Positions 34,544 to 43,787 of a DNA stretch of 64,000 bases are shown here, piece by piece. Source of the DNA: MED-G20 sp038108155. GTDB taxonomy: Bacteria > Bacteroidota > Bacteroidia > Flavobacteriales_D > Parvicellaceae. A program made the translations under genes and the position numbers. Where the stretch lies: NCBI GenBank assembly GCA_038108155.1, contig JAYNHP010000001.1, forward strand, positions 69,033 through 133,032. The letters run 5' to 3'. Within the stretch, counting starts at the first letter, position 1. Every line of letters begins with the position of its first letter. The notes below the pieces were generated by a model. That model had not been told where the DNA came from, made no database searches, and was given only the letters and a program-made list of their open reading frames with translations.

Positions 34544-36079
34544 CTATATTTCTGAATTAATTGCTTTAACTGGGCTAGTTTTAGAACTTATTATGGAAGG
34601 TAAAATCATAGTAATTAGACAAAAAATAAAAGCACCAAAATTTAAAATAATAATAGTCGATATTGGATAGTCCATTGGTACTGCATCTAGATAATAATTT
34701 TCTTGAGAAAGTTTTAGAAATTCAAATTTATTTTGCAATTGAATAATTATTAGTGCCAAACTATTGCCTGCTAAAAATCCATAAAACAGTAAAATACCAC
34801 CATGAGAAACAAATATTTTAATCAAGGAAAAATTCTTCATTCCCAAAGCTTTAAGAATGCCAATCATTTTTGTTTTTTCTACAATTAATACAAGTAGCGC
34901 ACAAGACATATTAATTACTGCAACAGCTATCATTAGACCTAATATTATATAAACGTTCTGATAAATTAAGTTTAACCACGAGAAGATTTCTTGGTGTTGT
35001 TCTTCAATGGTTGTTATTTTATATTCTGGACCAAAGTCAAGTTTTAGTTGATTTTTTATAAGATTTTTTTTCTCTTCATCCTTAGTATATATTTCAAAAC
35101 CGCCAGTATAATATTGTTCACTTCCCAAGCTATTACTAAACGTTATTTCTTTATTACTAGACGTGAAAGAAATAATTAATGTATCTGCAATTGATAAAAG
35201 GTTATTTTGCTCAAAATTATCTACTTCATAGCCAATTAAATTTATTTGGGTATCTAGATTAGTTGGAATTTCAAATTGATTTTTTGCAACAATTTTATTG
35301 ATGCCCCAGTCAAATAACATCTTACCATTTTTTGAAGAGTTATTTGCAGTAAATTCTATTTTTGAAGAATCTTCTGTAAATGAAGATGAAACCTTAAGTT
35401 GTAATCCCCATTTATTTATATTTTGGAGGTATTTCAAATCTATAAAAATAAATTTTGAATCGATTTTATTTAGTCCAGTTTCATAAATCCCACCAATTAT
35501 TAAATTTCTTTGTTTTGGTTTTCCGTCAGAAACAAAAAAAGCAGATATTTTATCATTGATTGTTAAGTTCAGTTTTTTACAAATTTCCTTGGAAATAACT
35601 ATTGAATCATTATTTTTTTTGGACTTATTTGGGCATTTACCTTCCAATAAATATTCATCAAAAAATGAGCTTTCTTTAAAGTTTTCCATTCCCTTAAAAA
35701 TAACACCTTCTAATTCGTTTATTGAACCACTTGGTTTTCTTTTAGATTGAATAATAGCAGACTTGTAAGCGTATTTTTGTATTTTATTTATGTCTTCTGA
35801 ATTATATAGATTGGTAAAAGATTCGTTTAATGTAATTATAGGACTTGTTTCGTTATTATTACTTTGAAACATAGATTCTATTTGAATATGATTCCCAAAA
35901 CTTAATAATTTATGTTTAATTCTATTTTGAAAACCTGTTGCAATACTTATAGTGACTACCATAACAGAAACGCCAAGCATAACTCCTATAATAGATATAA
36001 GGACAATTGGTCTCGAAAAGTTTTTAGAATGCTTCTTATTTTTCAGCATTCTTTTGGCTACATATAATTCAAAGTTCAA
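34544..36079 (-). CDS. ABC transporter permease, LolC/FtsX family
   Basis: Inner-membrane permease like those that release lipoproteins from the membrane for sorting. It has a first membrane helix near residues 26-50 (IGVMLGVSVMVVTISIATGFQNR), a large periplasmic MacB-type domain (about 55-360), then three C-terminal helices (IILGLMIAVAVINMSCALLV, the FYGFLAGNSLALIIIQL region, TIIILNFGAFIFCLITMILP). Length is 511 residues, longer than E. coli LolC/E. The start is TTG at 36079 (MNFELYVAKRML). No ATPase gene is adjacent. Divergent from namZ with 23 bases between starts. Confidence 0.82.
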   Translation of the reverse strand: MNFELYVAKRMLKNKKHSKNFSRPIVLISIIGVMLGVSVMVVTISIATGFQNRIKHKLLSFGNHIQIESMFQSNNNETSPIITLNESFTNLYNSEDINKIQKYAYKSAIIQSKRKPSGSINELEGVIFKGMENFKESSFFDEYLLEGKCPNKSKKNNDSIVISKEICKKLNLTINDKISAFFVSDGKPKQRNLIIGGIYETGLNKIDSKFIFIDLKYLQNINKWGLQLKVSSSFTEDSSKIEFTANNSSKNGKMLFDWGINKIVAKNQFEIPTNLDTQINLIGYEVDNFEQNNLLSIADTLIISFTSSNKEITFSNSLGSEQYYTGGFEIYTKDEEKKNLIKNQLKLDFGPEYKITTIEEQHQEIFSWLNLIYQNVYIILGLMIAVAVINMSCALLVLIVEKTKMIGILKALGMKNFSLIKIFVSHGGILLFYGFLAGNSLALIIIQLQNKFEFLKLSQENYYLDAVPMDYPISTIIILNFGAFIFCLITMILPSIISSKTSPVKAINSEI

Positions 36080-36102
36080 TTTTTCGTAAATTGTAATTAA
36101 TA

Positions 36103-37326
36103 ATGCTAAGGATATACAAACATCAACATTTTCAAGAATATTTTATATCAACTAAGTGTTTATTATTATTTTTTTTCCTAAATACTTCAGCTGCCACCTG
36201 TCAGTCTGATTCCATAATTGTTGGTGCTGAAAGAACCTCTCTTTATTTTTCAAAACTAAAGGGAAAACGTATTGGGTTTGTAGCCAATCAAACTTCTATG
36301 ATTAAAAATGACCATTTAGTTGACATACTTCTAAATGAGGGAGTAAACATTGTTAAAGTTTTTTCTCCAGAACATGGATTCAGAGGACATGCAGATGCAG
36401 GTGCTAAAGTAAGGGATGAAATTGATTTGCAAACTGGATTGCCCATATATTCCTTATATGGTAAAAGTAGAAGAAAACCTTCCAAAGAAGTTTTAAAGGA
36501 CATAGATCTAATTCTTTTTGATTTGCAAGATGTTGGAGTTAGATTTTACACTTATATAAGTAGTATGCACTATGTTATGGAGGCTTGTGCTGAAAATAGC
36601 ATTCCATTAATTTTACTTGATAGACCTAATCCTAATGGTTTTTATGTAGATGGGCCAATTCTCAATCCAAAGTTTAAATCTTTTGTTGGAATGCATGAAG
36701 TTCCTGTAGTTCACGGAATGACTATTGGGGAATATGCTAAAATGATCAATGGTGAAAGATGGCTTAAAGACTCTGTAAAGTGTTCTTTAGAAGTAATTCC
36801 ATGCTTGAATTACAACCACATGATCAAATATAATTTACCTATTCCCCCTTCGCCTAATTTACCTAACATGAGAAGTGTTTACCTTTATCCTTCTTTATGT
36901 TTTTTTGAGGGAACTAATGTTAGTATTGGAAGGGGAACTGAAATTCCTTTTCAGATTTATGGAGCACCATATTTTGATTCTAAATTATTTAAATTTACTC
37001 CGAAATCATCCTATGGTTCTAAATATCCAAAGTACAAAGAGATGGATTGTTTTGGAGAAGATTTAAGAACTTTAAGTTTGGATTCTTTGAAAAATGTCAA
37101 TTCATTAAATTTTAATTGGTTGGTAAAAAGTTTTAAGACGTCTAATGAGTCTTTAGATTTTTTTAATAAAAATGGTTTTTTCAATCTCTTGGCGGGTACA
37201 GATAAAATTATGAATCTAATTAAAGGAGGAGCAAGTGGAGTACAAATTAGAGAAACTTACCAAATGGAGTTAGAGAAGTTTAAATTAATTAGAAAAAAAT
37301 ATCTGATCTACGATGACTTTGAATAG
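36103..37326 (+). CDS. Exo-beta-N-acetylmuramidase NamZ (DUF1343 family)
   Basis: Belongs to the DUF1343/NamZ family, whose characterised members remove MurNAc from the non-reducing ends of peptidoglycan fragments. An N-terminal signal segment (about residues 15-34, CLLLFFFLNTSAATC) implies export. Family blocks: GKRIGFVANQTSMI, FSPEHGFRGHADAG, LPIYSLYGKSRRKPS, LFDLQDVGVRFYTYISSMHY, LLDRPNPNG and FEGTNVSIGRGTEIPFQIYGAP. Length is 407 residues. A role in wall recycling or scavenging is inferred. Confidence 0.85.
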   Translation: MLRIYKHQHFQEYFISTKCLLLFFFLNTSAATCQSDSIIVGAERTSLYFSKLKGKRIGFVANQTSMIKNDHLVDILLNEGVNIVKVFSPEHGFRGHADAGAKVRDEIDLQTGLPIYSLYGKSRRKPSKEVLKDIDLILFDLQDVGVRFYTYISSMHYVMEACAENSIPLILLDRPNPNGFYVDGPILNPKFKSFVGMHEVPVVHGMTIGEYAKMINGERWLKDSVKCSLEVIPCLNYNHMIKYNLPIPPSPNLPNMRSVYLYPSLCFFEGTNVSIGRGTEIPFQIYGAPYFDSKLFKFTPKSSYGSKYPKYKEMDCFGEDLRTLSLDSLKNVNSLNFNWLVKSFKTSNESLDFFNKNGFFNLLAGTDKIMNLIKGGASGVQIRETYQMELEKFKLIRKKYLIYDDFE

Positions 37327-37356
37327 TATGGTTTAATTATTAAATAGAGTTTTTTT

Positions 37357-38508
37357 ATGAAAAGTTTCAAAAATATTGGAGTAATAGGTGCTGGTTCTAT
37401 GGGCGTTGGTATAGCTCAAATTGCTTCTACATCTGATTGTAATGTTTTCTTATATGATAAGAATAAATCTGTAAGTGAGCAAGCTATAAAAAAGTTAGAA
37501 AAAGTATTGTTAAGGCTTATAGAAAAAGGAAAAATAAACTCTATTAAAAAAGATTCTATTTTATCTAATATTAAAATTGTAGAAAGCTTAGAATCCATGA
37601 AGGATGCAGATTTGATTATTGAGGCAATAGTAGAGAATAGTGCGGCTAAAAAGGAAATATTTTCTCAAATAGAGTCAATAGTTAGTGGCGATTGTGTATT
37701 AGCAACCAATACTTCTTCTATTTCAATTACTAGCCTAGCATCTTGCTTGAAAAATCCAATTAGATTCATAGGTATCCACTTTTTTAATCCAGCTCCTGTA
37801 ATGCCTTTAGTTGAAATTATACCAGCTTTACAAACAAATAATAACATAGTTAAAGAAATACATCAATTACTTTTAAACTGGAATAAAAAACCAGTAGTCG
37901 CAAAAGATACTCCAGGGTTTATTGTTAATAGAATTGCAAGACCCTTTTACAGTGAGGCATTAAGAATTTATGAAGAGCAAATTGCTGATTTTGCAACAAT
38001 AGATTTTGCGATGAAACATGTTGGAGGTTTTAAAATGGGACCTTTTGAGCTAATGGATTTTATTGGTAATGATGTGAATTATGCAGTGACAGAATCTGTT
38101 TTTAAGGCATTTTATTATGATCCAAGATACAAACCATCCTTTACCCAAAAACAATATGCTGATGCGGGATGGCATGGAAGAAAATCTTCTAAAGGTTACT
38201 ATGATTATGGTGGTAATGTTGATTTAATTTTACCTTCTACGGATGAAAAGTTATTGAAAGAGATTTTTGAAAGAATTTTAGTGATGTTAATCAATGAAGC
38301 TATGGACGCTTTATACCTTGGAATTGCAACTGAACAAGATATTGAGTTAGCTATGATTAAAGGAGTTAATTACCCTAAAGGATTGATTAAATGGGGTAAA
38401 GAAAAATCTTATTCTTGGGTAGTTGATAAAATAGATACGCTTTATAAACTATATCACGAAGATAGATACAGATGTTCTTCGCTTTTAAGAAAAAAAGCTA
38501 CTAATTAG
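37357..38508 (+). CDS. 3-hydroxyacyl-CoA dehydrogenase (3-hydroxybutyryl-CoA type)
   Basis: NAD-binding start IGVIGAGSMGVGIAQIAS (residues 7-24), catalytic region NTSSISITSLAS and GIHFFNPAPVMPLVEIIP with the catalytic histidine, then VAKDTPGFIVNRIARPF and two C-terminal helical domains, the second near residues 300-383. Oxidises L-3-hydroxyacyl-CoA in fatty acid or phenylacetate breakdown, or acts in butyryl metabolism. Length is 383 residues, consistent with the two-C-domain PaaH/FadB2 form. No pathway partner is nearby. Confidence 0.88.
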   Translation: MKSFKNIGVIGAGSMGVGIAQIASTSDCNVFLYDKNKSVSEQAIKKLEKVLLRLIEKGKINSIKKDSILSNIKIVESLESMKDADLIIEAIVENSAAKKEIFSQIESIVSGDCVLATNTSSISITSLASCLKNPIRFIGIHFFNPAPVMPLVEIIPALQTNNNIVKEIHQLLLNWNKKPVVAKDTPGFIVNRIARPFYSEALRIYEEQIADFATIDFAMKHVGGFKMGPFELMDFIGNDVNYAVTESVFKAFYYDPRYKPSFTQKQYADAGWHGRKSSKGYYDYGGNVDLILPSTDEKLLKEIFERILVMLINEAMDALYLGIATEQDIELAMIKGVNYPKGLIKWGKEKSYSWVVDKIDTLYKLYHEDRYRCSSLLRKKATN

Positions 38509-38514
38509 ATAATT

Positions 38515-38721
38515 TTAATTATTTAAGATTTCAGGACAACAAGAACTTTCAAAAGTTGATTCTTGGGAAATATTTTCTTTCTCGGAATTGGAAAGTTTTT
38601 TATTTATTTTCAGAACATTATTTTCAGTTGAATTGGGAGCTTCAAAAAGATTAAGACTGTTTGTAGTTACACCAATCCCAAAGATTGCTATTGAACCAAG
38701 AGAGAGTAATAATTTTTTCAT
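38515..38721 (-). CDS. Small exported peptide with C-terminal Cys-Cys
   Basis: Unrecognised protein of 68 residues. Residues 1-22 (MKKLLLSLGSIAIFGIGVTT) look like a signal peptide. The remaining part is polar, rich in Asn, Ser and Glu, and ends SSCCPEILNN with a vicinal cysteine pair. It lies downstream of psd on the same strand after about 98 bases and convergent with the dehydrogenase. It has its own ATG and Bacteroidota-like signal sequence, but homologues cannot be verified here, so it may or may not be a real gene. Confidence 0.5.
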   Translation of the reverse strand: MKKLLLSLGSIAIFGIGVTTNSLNLFEAPNSTENNVLKINKKLSNSEKENISQESTFESSCCPEILNN

Positions 38722-38819
38722 TCGAAGTAATTTCTTACGAGTACTTTTTAAGTATCTAAAATGAATTAATTTCGATACAAAAGTATTAATTTATTGATAT
38801 AATCTGTAAAATATGGTGA

Positions 38820-39473
38820 TTAAATTTCAGCAAGGATAGTTTTACCTCCAATAATAATATCATTTAGTGAAACTTTAATTTTACTTCCTTTAGGAACAAA
38901 TACATCAATTCTAGAACCAAATTTTATAAAACCGGCTTCCATATTTTGATTTACTTTATCACCTTTCGAAGAGTAGTTACAAATTCTTCTTGCTACTGCA
39001 CCAGCAATTTGTCTGAATAGAACTTTTTGTTTCTCTTCTGTTTGAATTACAATAGTAGATCGCTCATTTTCAGTACTAGATTTGGGATGCCAAGCTACTA
39101 AGTATTTGCCATTGTGGTTTTTACTGTAAATTACTTCTCCGTTAACAGGATACCATTGTTTATGAACGTTTAATGGTGACATAAAAATACTTAGTTGGGT
39201 ACAATCCTCTTTTAAAAACTCATTTTCAAAGACTTCTTCTAAAACAACAAGCTTGCCATCGCTAGGAGCAATAATATGCTTGTTATTTATACCAACATCT
39301 CGGATTGGATTTCTAAAAAAATGTAGAATTAAGTAAAAAAATACTAACGAAACCAAAAGAATTGGAAGTTGTATAATTAGTAGTTTAGAATAATAAAAAC
39401 TTAAGAAGTTTATTAGTCCAATAAGTATAAAAGTTATTAGTATCGTTGGGTAACCTTCTCTATGTATTTTCAT
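38820..39473 (-). CDS. psd: Phosphatidylserine decarboxylase proenzyme (short type)
   Basis: Makes phosphatidylethanolamine. The 217-residue short form has two N-terminal membrane helices (residues about 9-27 and 31-50), the conserved FMSPLNVHKQWYPVNGEV block, and the self-cleavage site FIKFGSR near residue 192, where the serine becomes the pyruvoyl cofactor. The ATG overlaps the cdsA stop as ATGA, so the two phospholipid genes are coupled. Confidence 0.93.
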   Translation of the reverse strand: MKIHREGYPTILITFILIGLINFLSFYYSKLLIIQLPILLVSLVFFYLILHFFRNPIRDVGINNKHIIAPSDGKLVVLEEVFENEFLKEDCTQLSIFMSPLNVHKQWYPVNGEVIYSKNHNGKYLVAWHPKSSTENERSTIVIQTEEKQKVLFRQIAGAVARRICNYSSKGDKVNQNMEAGFIKFGSRIDVFVPKGSKIKVSLNDIIIGGKTILAEI

Positions 39474-40114
39474 TTTAATATATTTATTAATAGAAATAAA
39501 ACAGGAATTGATATCATTAGAGCATCCATTCTGTCTAAAAATCCTCCATGCCCTGGTATTAAGTTCCCGGAGTCTTTAACCCCGGCTTCTCTTTTGTAAT
39601 GGGATTCTATTAAATCACCTGCTGTAGCTGTAAAAGGTACAATTAGAGCCAATAGTATTAAAAAATTCAATGAAAAAGAATCAAAAAAAATGTTTAAAAA
39701 ATATACAGATAAAACTGTGAATGCCATTCCTCCAAAAAACCCTTCCCAAGATTTTTTCGGGGAAATTTTAGGCATAATTCTATTTTTACCAAATTTAGAT
39801 CCAATTATATAAGCAAAGGAATCAAAAACCCAAGTTAGAACTAATAGAATAAGAACTGGAGAGGAATCAAATTCTTTCAGCGGATAATTGTGGTCAGTAA
39901 ATCCAAATAGTTGAACGATGAAAAAAGGTGTTAAAACATAGATGAATGGAATTAATTTTGGTTTTCCTTTTCTTAGCATCCACATTTCGAAAAGACAAAA
40001 TAACCCTAAAATAACAAATAATACAGTATAAGAGATTTGTGAATAAATAGTCGCTGACCATAGAATAACTACATATAAAACACCAGATAAAACTCTTTTT
40101 ACAAACTCATTCAT
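39470..40114 (-). CDS. cdsA: Phosphatidate cytidylyltransferase CdsA
   Basis: Makes CDP-diacylglycerol, precursor of all phospholipid head groups. The signature SHYKREAGVKDSGNLIPGHG followed by GFLDRMDALM matches the CDP-alcohol family motif, and AYIIGSKFGKNRIMPKISPKKSWEG is the second conserved block. About six membrane helices. At 214 residues it is shorter than the usual 260-280, seemingly missing an N-terminal helix pair. It lies between ftsH and psd. Confidence 0.92.
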   Translation of the reverse strand: MNEFVKRVLSGVLYVVILWSATIYSQISYTVLFVILGLFCLFEMWMLRKGKPKLIPFIYVLTPFFIVQLFGFTDHNYPLKEFDSSPVLILLVLTWVFDSFAYIIGSKFGKNRIMPKISPKKSWEGFFGGMAFTVLSVYFLNIFFDSFSLNFLILLALIVPFTATAGDLIESHYKREAGVKDSGNLIPGHGGFLDRMDALMISIPVLFLLINILK

Positions 40115-40162
40115 TTTACAGTAATAAAATTAAAAGTAAGAAACTTTAATACCAAAAATTAA

Positions 40163-42190
40163 TTAAGCAGACTTTTTAGAGCTTGTTTTTTTTGTTTCAA
40201 CTACTTTTTTTGAAGTCTTTTTAGATGTTTTTGTTGTGGTTTTAGTCTTCTTTTCAATAACCTCTTTTTCAAATGGTCTTTTGCCGAAAACTGTTTCTAA
40301 GTCTTCTTTAAAGATTACTTCTGACTCTAGAAGCTTATTTGCTAATTGATGAAGTTTGTCTTCATGTTTTTTAAGAATTGCTTTTGCTCTTTCGTATTGT
40401 GTGTCAATGATTTTCTTAATTTCTTGGTCAATTATTTTAGCAGTTTCTTCTGAGTAAGGTTTTGTAAAGCCATAGCCTTGATTTTGTGAATCGTAATAGG
40501 ACACATTTCCAATTTTCTCATCCAAACCATAAATAGTAACCATAGCCATCGCTTGCTTTGTTACTTTTTCTAAATCGCTTAGTGCACCAGTAGAAATTTT
40601 ATTGAATATTATTGATTCTGCAGCTCTTCCACCTAAAGCAGCACACATTTCATCTAAAATCTGTTCTGTAGTTGTTAGAGAGCGTTCTTCAGGCAAATAC
40701 CAAGCAGCACCTAAACTTCTACCTCTTGGTACTATTGTTACCTTAACAAGAGGATTTGCATGCTCTAACATCCAGCTTACTGTCGCATGCCCAGATTCAT
40801 GGTATGCAATTGTTTTCTTTTCTTGTTTTGTAATTATTTTGTTCTTTTTTTCTAATCCTCCAATAATTCTGTCTACTGCATCTAAAAAATCTTGCTTTTG
40901 GACACTTGTTTTTTTCTTTCTTGCTGCTATAAGAGCAGCTTCATTACATATATTGGCAATATCTGCACCACTGAATCCAGGAGTTTGTCTAGCTAGAAAA
41001 TCTTTATCTAATTTTTTCTCTAATTTAAGGGGCTTTAAATGGACATCAAATATTTCTTTTCTTTCATTAAGGTCAGGCATGTCAACATAAATTTGTCTGT
41101 CAAACCTTCCAGCTCTCATGAGGGCACGATCTAAAACATCAGCTCTATTAGTTGCGGCTAAAATAATTACCCCTGAGTTAGTTCCAAAACCGTCCATTTC
41201 TGTTAATAATTGATTAAGAGTATTCTCTCTTTCATCATTAGAGCCCATATTTGGATTTTTACCTCTTGCTCTACCAATTGCATCAATCTCATCAATAAAA
41301 ATTATACATGGTGCTTTCTCTTTTGCCTGCTTGAAAAGATCTCTAACTCTAGAAGCTCCAACACCCACAAACATTTCTACAAAATCTGAACCAGAAAGGG
41401 AGAAAAAAGGAACTTTTGCTTCTCCAGCTACTGCTTTTGCAATTAAAGTTTTTCCTGTTCCAGGAGGACCTACCAATAATGCACCTTTAGGAATTTTAGC
41501 TCCTAAAGCTGTATATTTTTTAGGTGTTTTTAAAAAATCAACAATCTCTTTTACTTCTTCTTTTGCTTCTTCAAGACCAGCGACATTATCAAAAGTTACA
41601 TTGGTAGATTTGCCTTGACCAAACATTTGAGCTTTTGACTTTCCAATATTAAAAATTTGACCTCCTGCACCGCCTCCACCACCAGAAACTCTTCTCATAA
41701 TGAAAGACCAAACAGCAATCATAATTCCAAAGAATATAACCCATCCTAAAATATCTTTCCCAAAATTATCTTCTTCTACATAATCATACATTAACGTTTG
41801 ATTTTTCCTTGCATATTCTTTTTGAGCCTCTTCCAAATAAGATGAAAAACTTTCGTTATTTGGAATATTAAAAACATAATGCGGTCCGTTGTTAGGGCCG
41901 CCAAAAACACTGTTTTTTGGAATATTTTTGTCTTTATGTGGGGGTTGGTCTAATTGATCGGGAGATATATAAACTCTCGCTTCTTTTTTATTTATAACTT
42001 CAATTTTTCTTACCTGTTTGTTTTCAACAAAAGACTTAAACTCAGAATAGTTAGTTTTTAGTATGCCAGTATTAACTGGATTAAAAAGGTTGATAGAAAT
42101 CAAAATTACTGCTACAATTCCGTATACCCAGTAAAAATTAAACTTTGGTAAGTTCCCTTTGATCTTTTTTTTGTTTTTGTTTTCTGACAT
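40163..42190 (-). CDS. ftsH: Membrane AAA+ metalloprotease FtsH
   Basis: ATP-dependent zinc protease for membrane and short-lived proteins. Two N-terminal membrane helices (near residues 20-36 and 149-165) flank a periplasmic domain. Walker A GPPGTGKT near residue 241, Walker B IIFIDEIDAIG, the SRH region ATNRADVLDRALMRAGRFDR and the zinc site HESGH (464-468) are intact. The last 35 residues are Lys/Thr/Ser-rich, a feature common in Bacteroidota FtsH. Length is 675 residues. It follows rsfS by ten bases. Confidence 0.97.
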   Translation of the reverse strand: MSENKNKKKIKGNLPKFNFYWVYGIVAVILISINLFNPVNTGILKTNYSEFKSFVENKQVRKIEVINKKEARVYISPDQLDQPPHKDKNIPKNSVFGGPNNGPHYVFNIPNNESFSSYLEEAQKEYARKNQTLMYDYVEEDNFGKDILGWVIFFGIMIAVWSFIMRRVSGGGGGAGGQIFNIGKSKAQMFGQGKSTNVTFDNVAGLEEAKEEVKEIVDFLKTPKKYTALGAKIPKGALLVGPPGTGKTLIAKAVAGEAKVPFFSLSGSDFVEMFVGVGASRVRDLFKQAKEKAPCIIFIDEIDAIGRARGKNPNMGSNDERENTLNQLLTEMDGFGTNSGVIILAATNRADVLDRALMRAGRFDRQIYVDMPDLNERKEIFDVHLKPLKLEKKLDKDFLARQTPGFSGADIANICNEAALIAARKKKTSVQKQDFLDAVDRIIGGLEKKNKIITKQEKKTIAYHESGHATVSWMLEHANPLVKVTIVPRGRSLGAAWYLPEERSLTTTEQILDEMCAALGGRAAESIIFNKISTGALSDLEKVTKQAMAMVTIYGLDEKIGNVSYYDSQNQGYGFTKPYSEETAKIIDQEIKKIIDTQYERAKAILKKHEDKLHQLANKLLESEVIFKEDLETVFGKRPFEKEVIEKKTKTTTKTSKKTSKKVVETKKTSSKKSA

Positions 42191-42200
42191 CTAAATTTAA

Positions 42201-42542
42201 TTATGTTAAATATTGTTTTACTGGAGCATCTCCCCAAAGATCCTCAATATTGTAAATAGATCTAGTTTCCTTGTAAAAAATATGAGCTACTACGTTGACG
42301 TAATCCATAAGAATCCATTCGCTATTACCTTTACCTTCCTCTTTCCAAGGTTTTTCGTTTAAATCTTTAACACATCTTTTGTACACAGATCTATTTATTC
42401 CATCAATATGAGTTGCAGAGTCTCCATGTGCTATGATGAAATAATCGCAAATTGAACCATTTACTTTTCTCATGTCAATACACACCACATCCTTTGCTTT
42501 TCCATCTTTGAGGCCTTCTACGATTGTATCTTTTAGCTGCAT
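42201..42542 (-). CDS. rsfS: Ribosomal silencing factor RsfS
   Basis: Binds ribosomal protein uL14 and blocks subunit joining in starvation. The 113-residue protein has the family blocks CDYFIIAHGDSATHIDGI, EGKGNSEWILMDYVNVVAHIF and YNIEDLWGDAP. It is first of the rsfS-ftsH-cdsA-psd unit and divergent from birA across 104 bases. Confidence 0.93.
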   Translation of the reverse strand: MQLKDTIVEGLKDGKAKDVVCIDMRKVNGSICDYFIIAHGDSATHIDGINRSVYKRCVKDLNEKPWKEEGKGNSEWILMDYVNVVAHIFYKETRSIYNIEDLWGDAPVKQYLT

Positions 42543-42646
42543 ATTACTATGTATTATTAATTTAGACTATCTAAATAAAATGTAAAACTAACTAATTATG
42601 GTTAATTCATTTGATTTGTTGAATTGTTTGTCGTTTATTTAATTAA

Positions 42647-43396
42647 ATGAAAAGCCAATCTTTAGGAAATCAAATCATAAAACTAAGTTCTGTTGACTCT
42701 ACAAACAATTATACTGCCAAACTAGTCAAAGAAACTAAAATTAGTTTTGGAACTGTAATAATGGCAGACTTTCAGACACATGGAAAAGGGCAAAGATCTT
42801 CTTTTTGGGAATCTGAAAATGGATTAAACTTATTGATTAGTATTTATTTTGATTCCTCTTTTTTAAATTCTGAAAATATTTTCTTCTTAAGCAAAGCCAT
42901 TGCTTTAGCAATAAGAGAGTGTATTGAAAAAATTACAGGTATTAAAGGCTCCATTAAATGGCCTAACGACATATTGATAAACGGTAGTAAGATAGCAGGT
43001 GTTTTAATTGAGAATCAATGGAAAAATGAGAAATTATCTTCCTCAATAATAGGAATTGGTCTTAATGTTAATCAGGTTATTTTTTCTGTAGAAGAGGATG
43101 TTACAAGTCTTAAAAATTTAACTTCTAAGGTCTACAATTTAAATTCAATTTTAAAGTCTATTTGTTCTTCATTAGATACTCAACTTACGAGACTAAGAAA
43201 TTTTGATTTTTTTGAAATAGACCGTCAATACCATAGTTTTCTCTTCAATTATAACAACTGGAGTAATTATGAAAAAAATAAAATTAATTTTAAAGGAAAA
43301 TTAATTAAAGTAGATTCTTTTGGCAAAATGGTTTTAGAGCTAGAAAATGGAGATCAAAAGTTGTTTGGAATAAAGGAGGTTAGTCTTTTGAAATAG
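42647..43396 (+). CDS. birA: Biotin-protein ligase BirA (no DNA-binding domain)
   Basis: Attaches biotin to carboxylase carrier proteins through biotinyl-AMP. Catalytic blocks: LSSVDSTNNYTAKLV, QTHGKGQRSSFWESENGLNLLIS (biotin/AMP loop GKGQR, a variant of GRGRR) and IKWPNDILINGSKIAGVLIEN. At 249 residues it lacks the helix-turn-helix of bifunctional BirA, so it is enzyme only. The 3' end overlaps the convergent SRPBCC gene by 17 bases. Confidence 0.92.
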   Translation: MKSQSLGNQIIKLSSVDSTNNYTAKLVKETKISFGTVIMADFQTHGKGQRSSFWESENGLNLLISIYFDSSFLNSENIFFLSKAIALAIRECIEKITGIKGSIKWPNDILINGSKIAGVLIENQWKNEKLSSSIIGIGLNVNQVIFSVEEDVTSLKNLTSKVYNLNSILKSICSSLDTQLTRLRNFDFFEIDRQYHSFLFNYNNWSNYEKNKINFKGKLIKVDSFGKMVLELENGDQKLFGIKEVSLLK

Positions 43397-43787
43397 ATTC
43401 TTCAATTTTAGAAGCCATATGATTAAATAGTTCGTTTAGAGGTTTTCCAATAATTGTTTTTAGTATTGCACTCACATTTGCTTCACTTGCTATGTGAGCA
43501 GAACAAATATTATTGCTTTTCTTATTAACCTCTATTTTAATTTCAAAAGAAAATGGAGATTTTCCTCCGCTTTTTAAAAAAATATTATTTTCAGTTACAG
43601 ATTCTTTTAAAATCTCTAAAGTGTAGGCATTTTGGAGATTAAACTCACAATAGTTTTCCTCAGATTTCCAATTCTTAATTTTATCTTTTGGGAAAAGATT
43701 TTTGTAATTGTTCAAATCTGAAAGAAAATCTATACAGTCTGCTTGTTTACCATTAAAAGTAAACTCTTCACTTTTTATTTTAAGCAT
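43380..43787 (-). CDS. SRPBCC (START-like) superfamily protein
   Basis: The protein of 135 residues has the layout of a small ligand-binding START-like fold: N-terminal strand, helix with FLSDLNNYKNLFPKDKI, strands, and a long C-terminal helix (LKTIIGKPLNELFNHMASKIEE). Similar proteins sit next to pyrE in many Bacteroidota. The ligand is unknown. It overlaps pyrE by eight bases. Confidence 0.65.
   Translation of the reverse strand: MLKIKSEEFTFNGKQADCIDFLSDLNNYKNLFPKDKIKNWKSEENYCEFNLQNAYTLEILKESVTENNIFLKSGGKSPFSFEIKIEVNKKSNNICSAHIASEANVSAILKTIIGKPLNELFNHMASKIEESISKD

Noticed and set aside
40602..41618. Plus-strand open frames opposite ftsH
   Set aside because: They are antisense shadows of a strongly conserved gene and resemble no protein.
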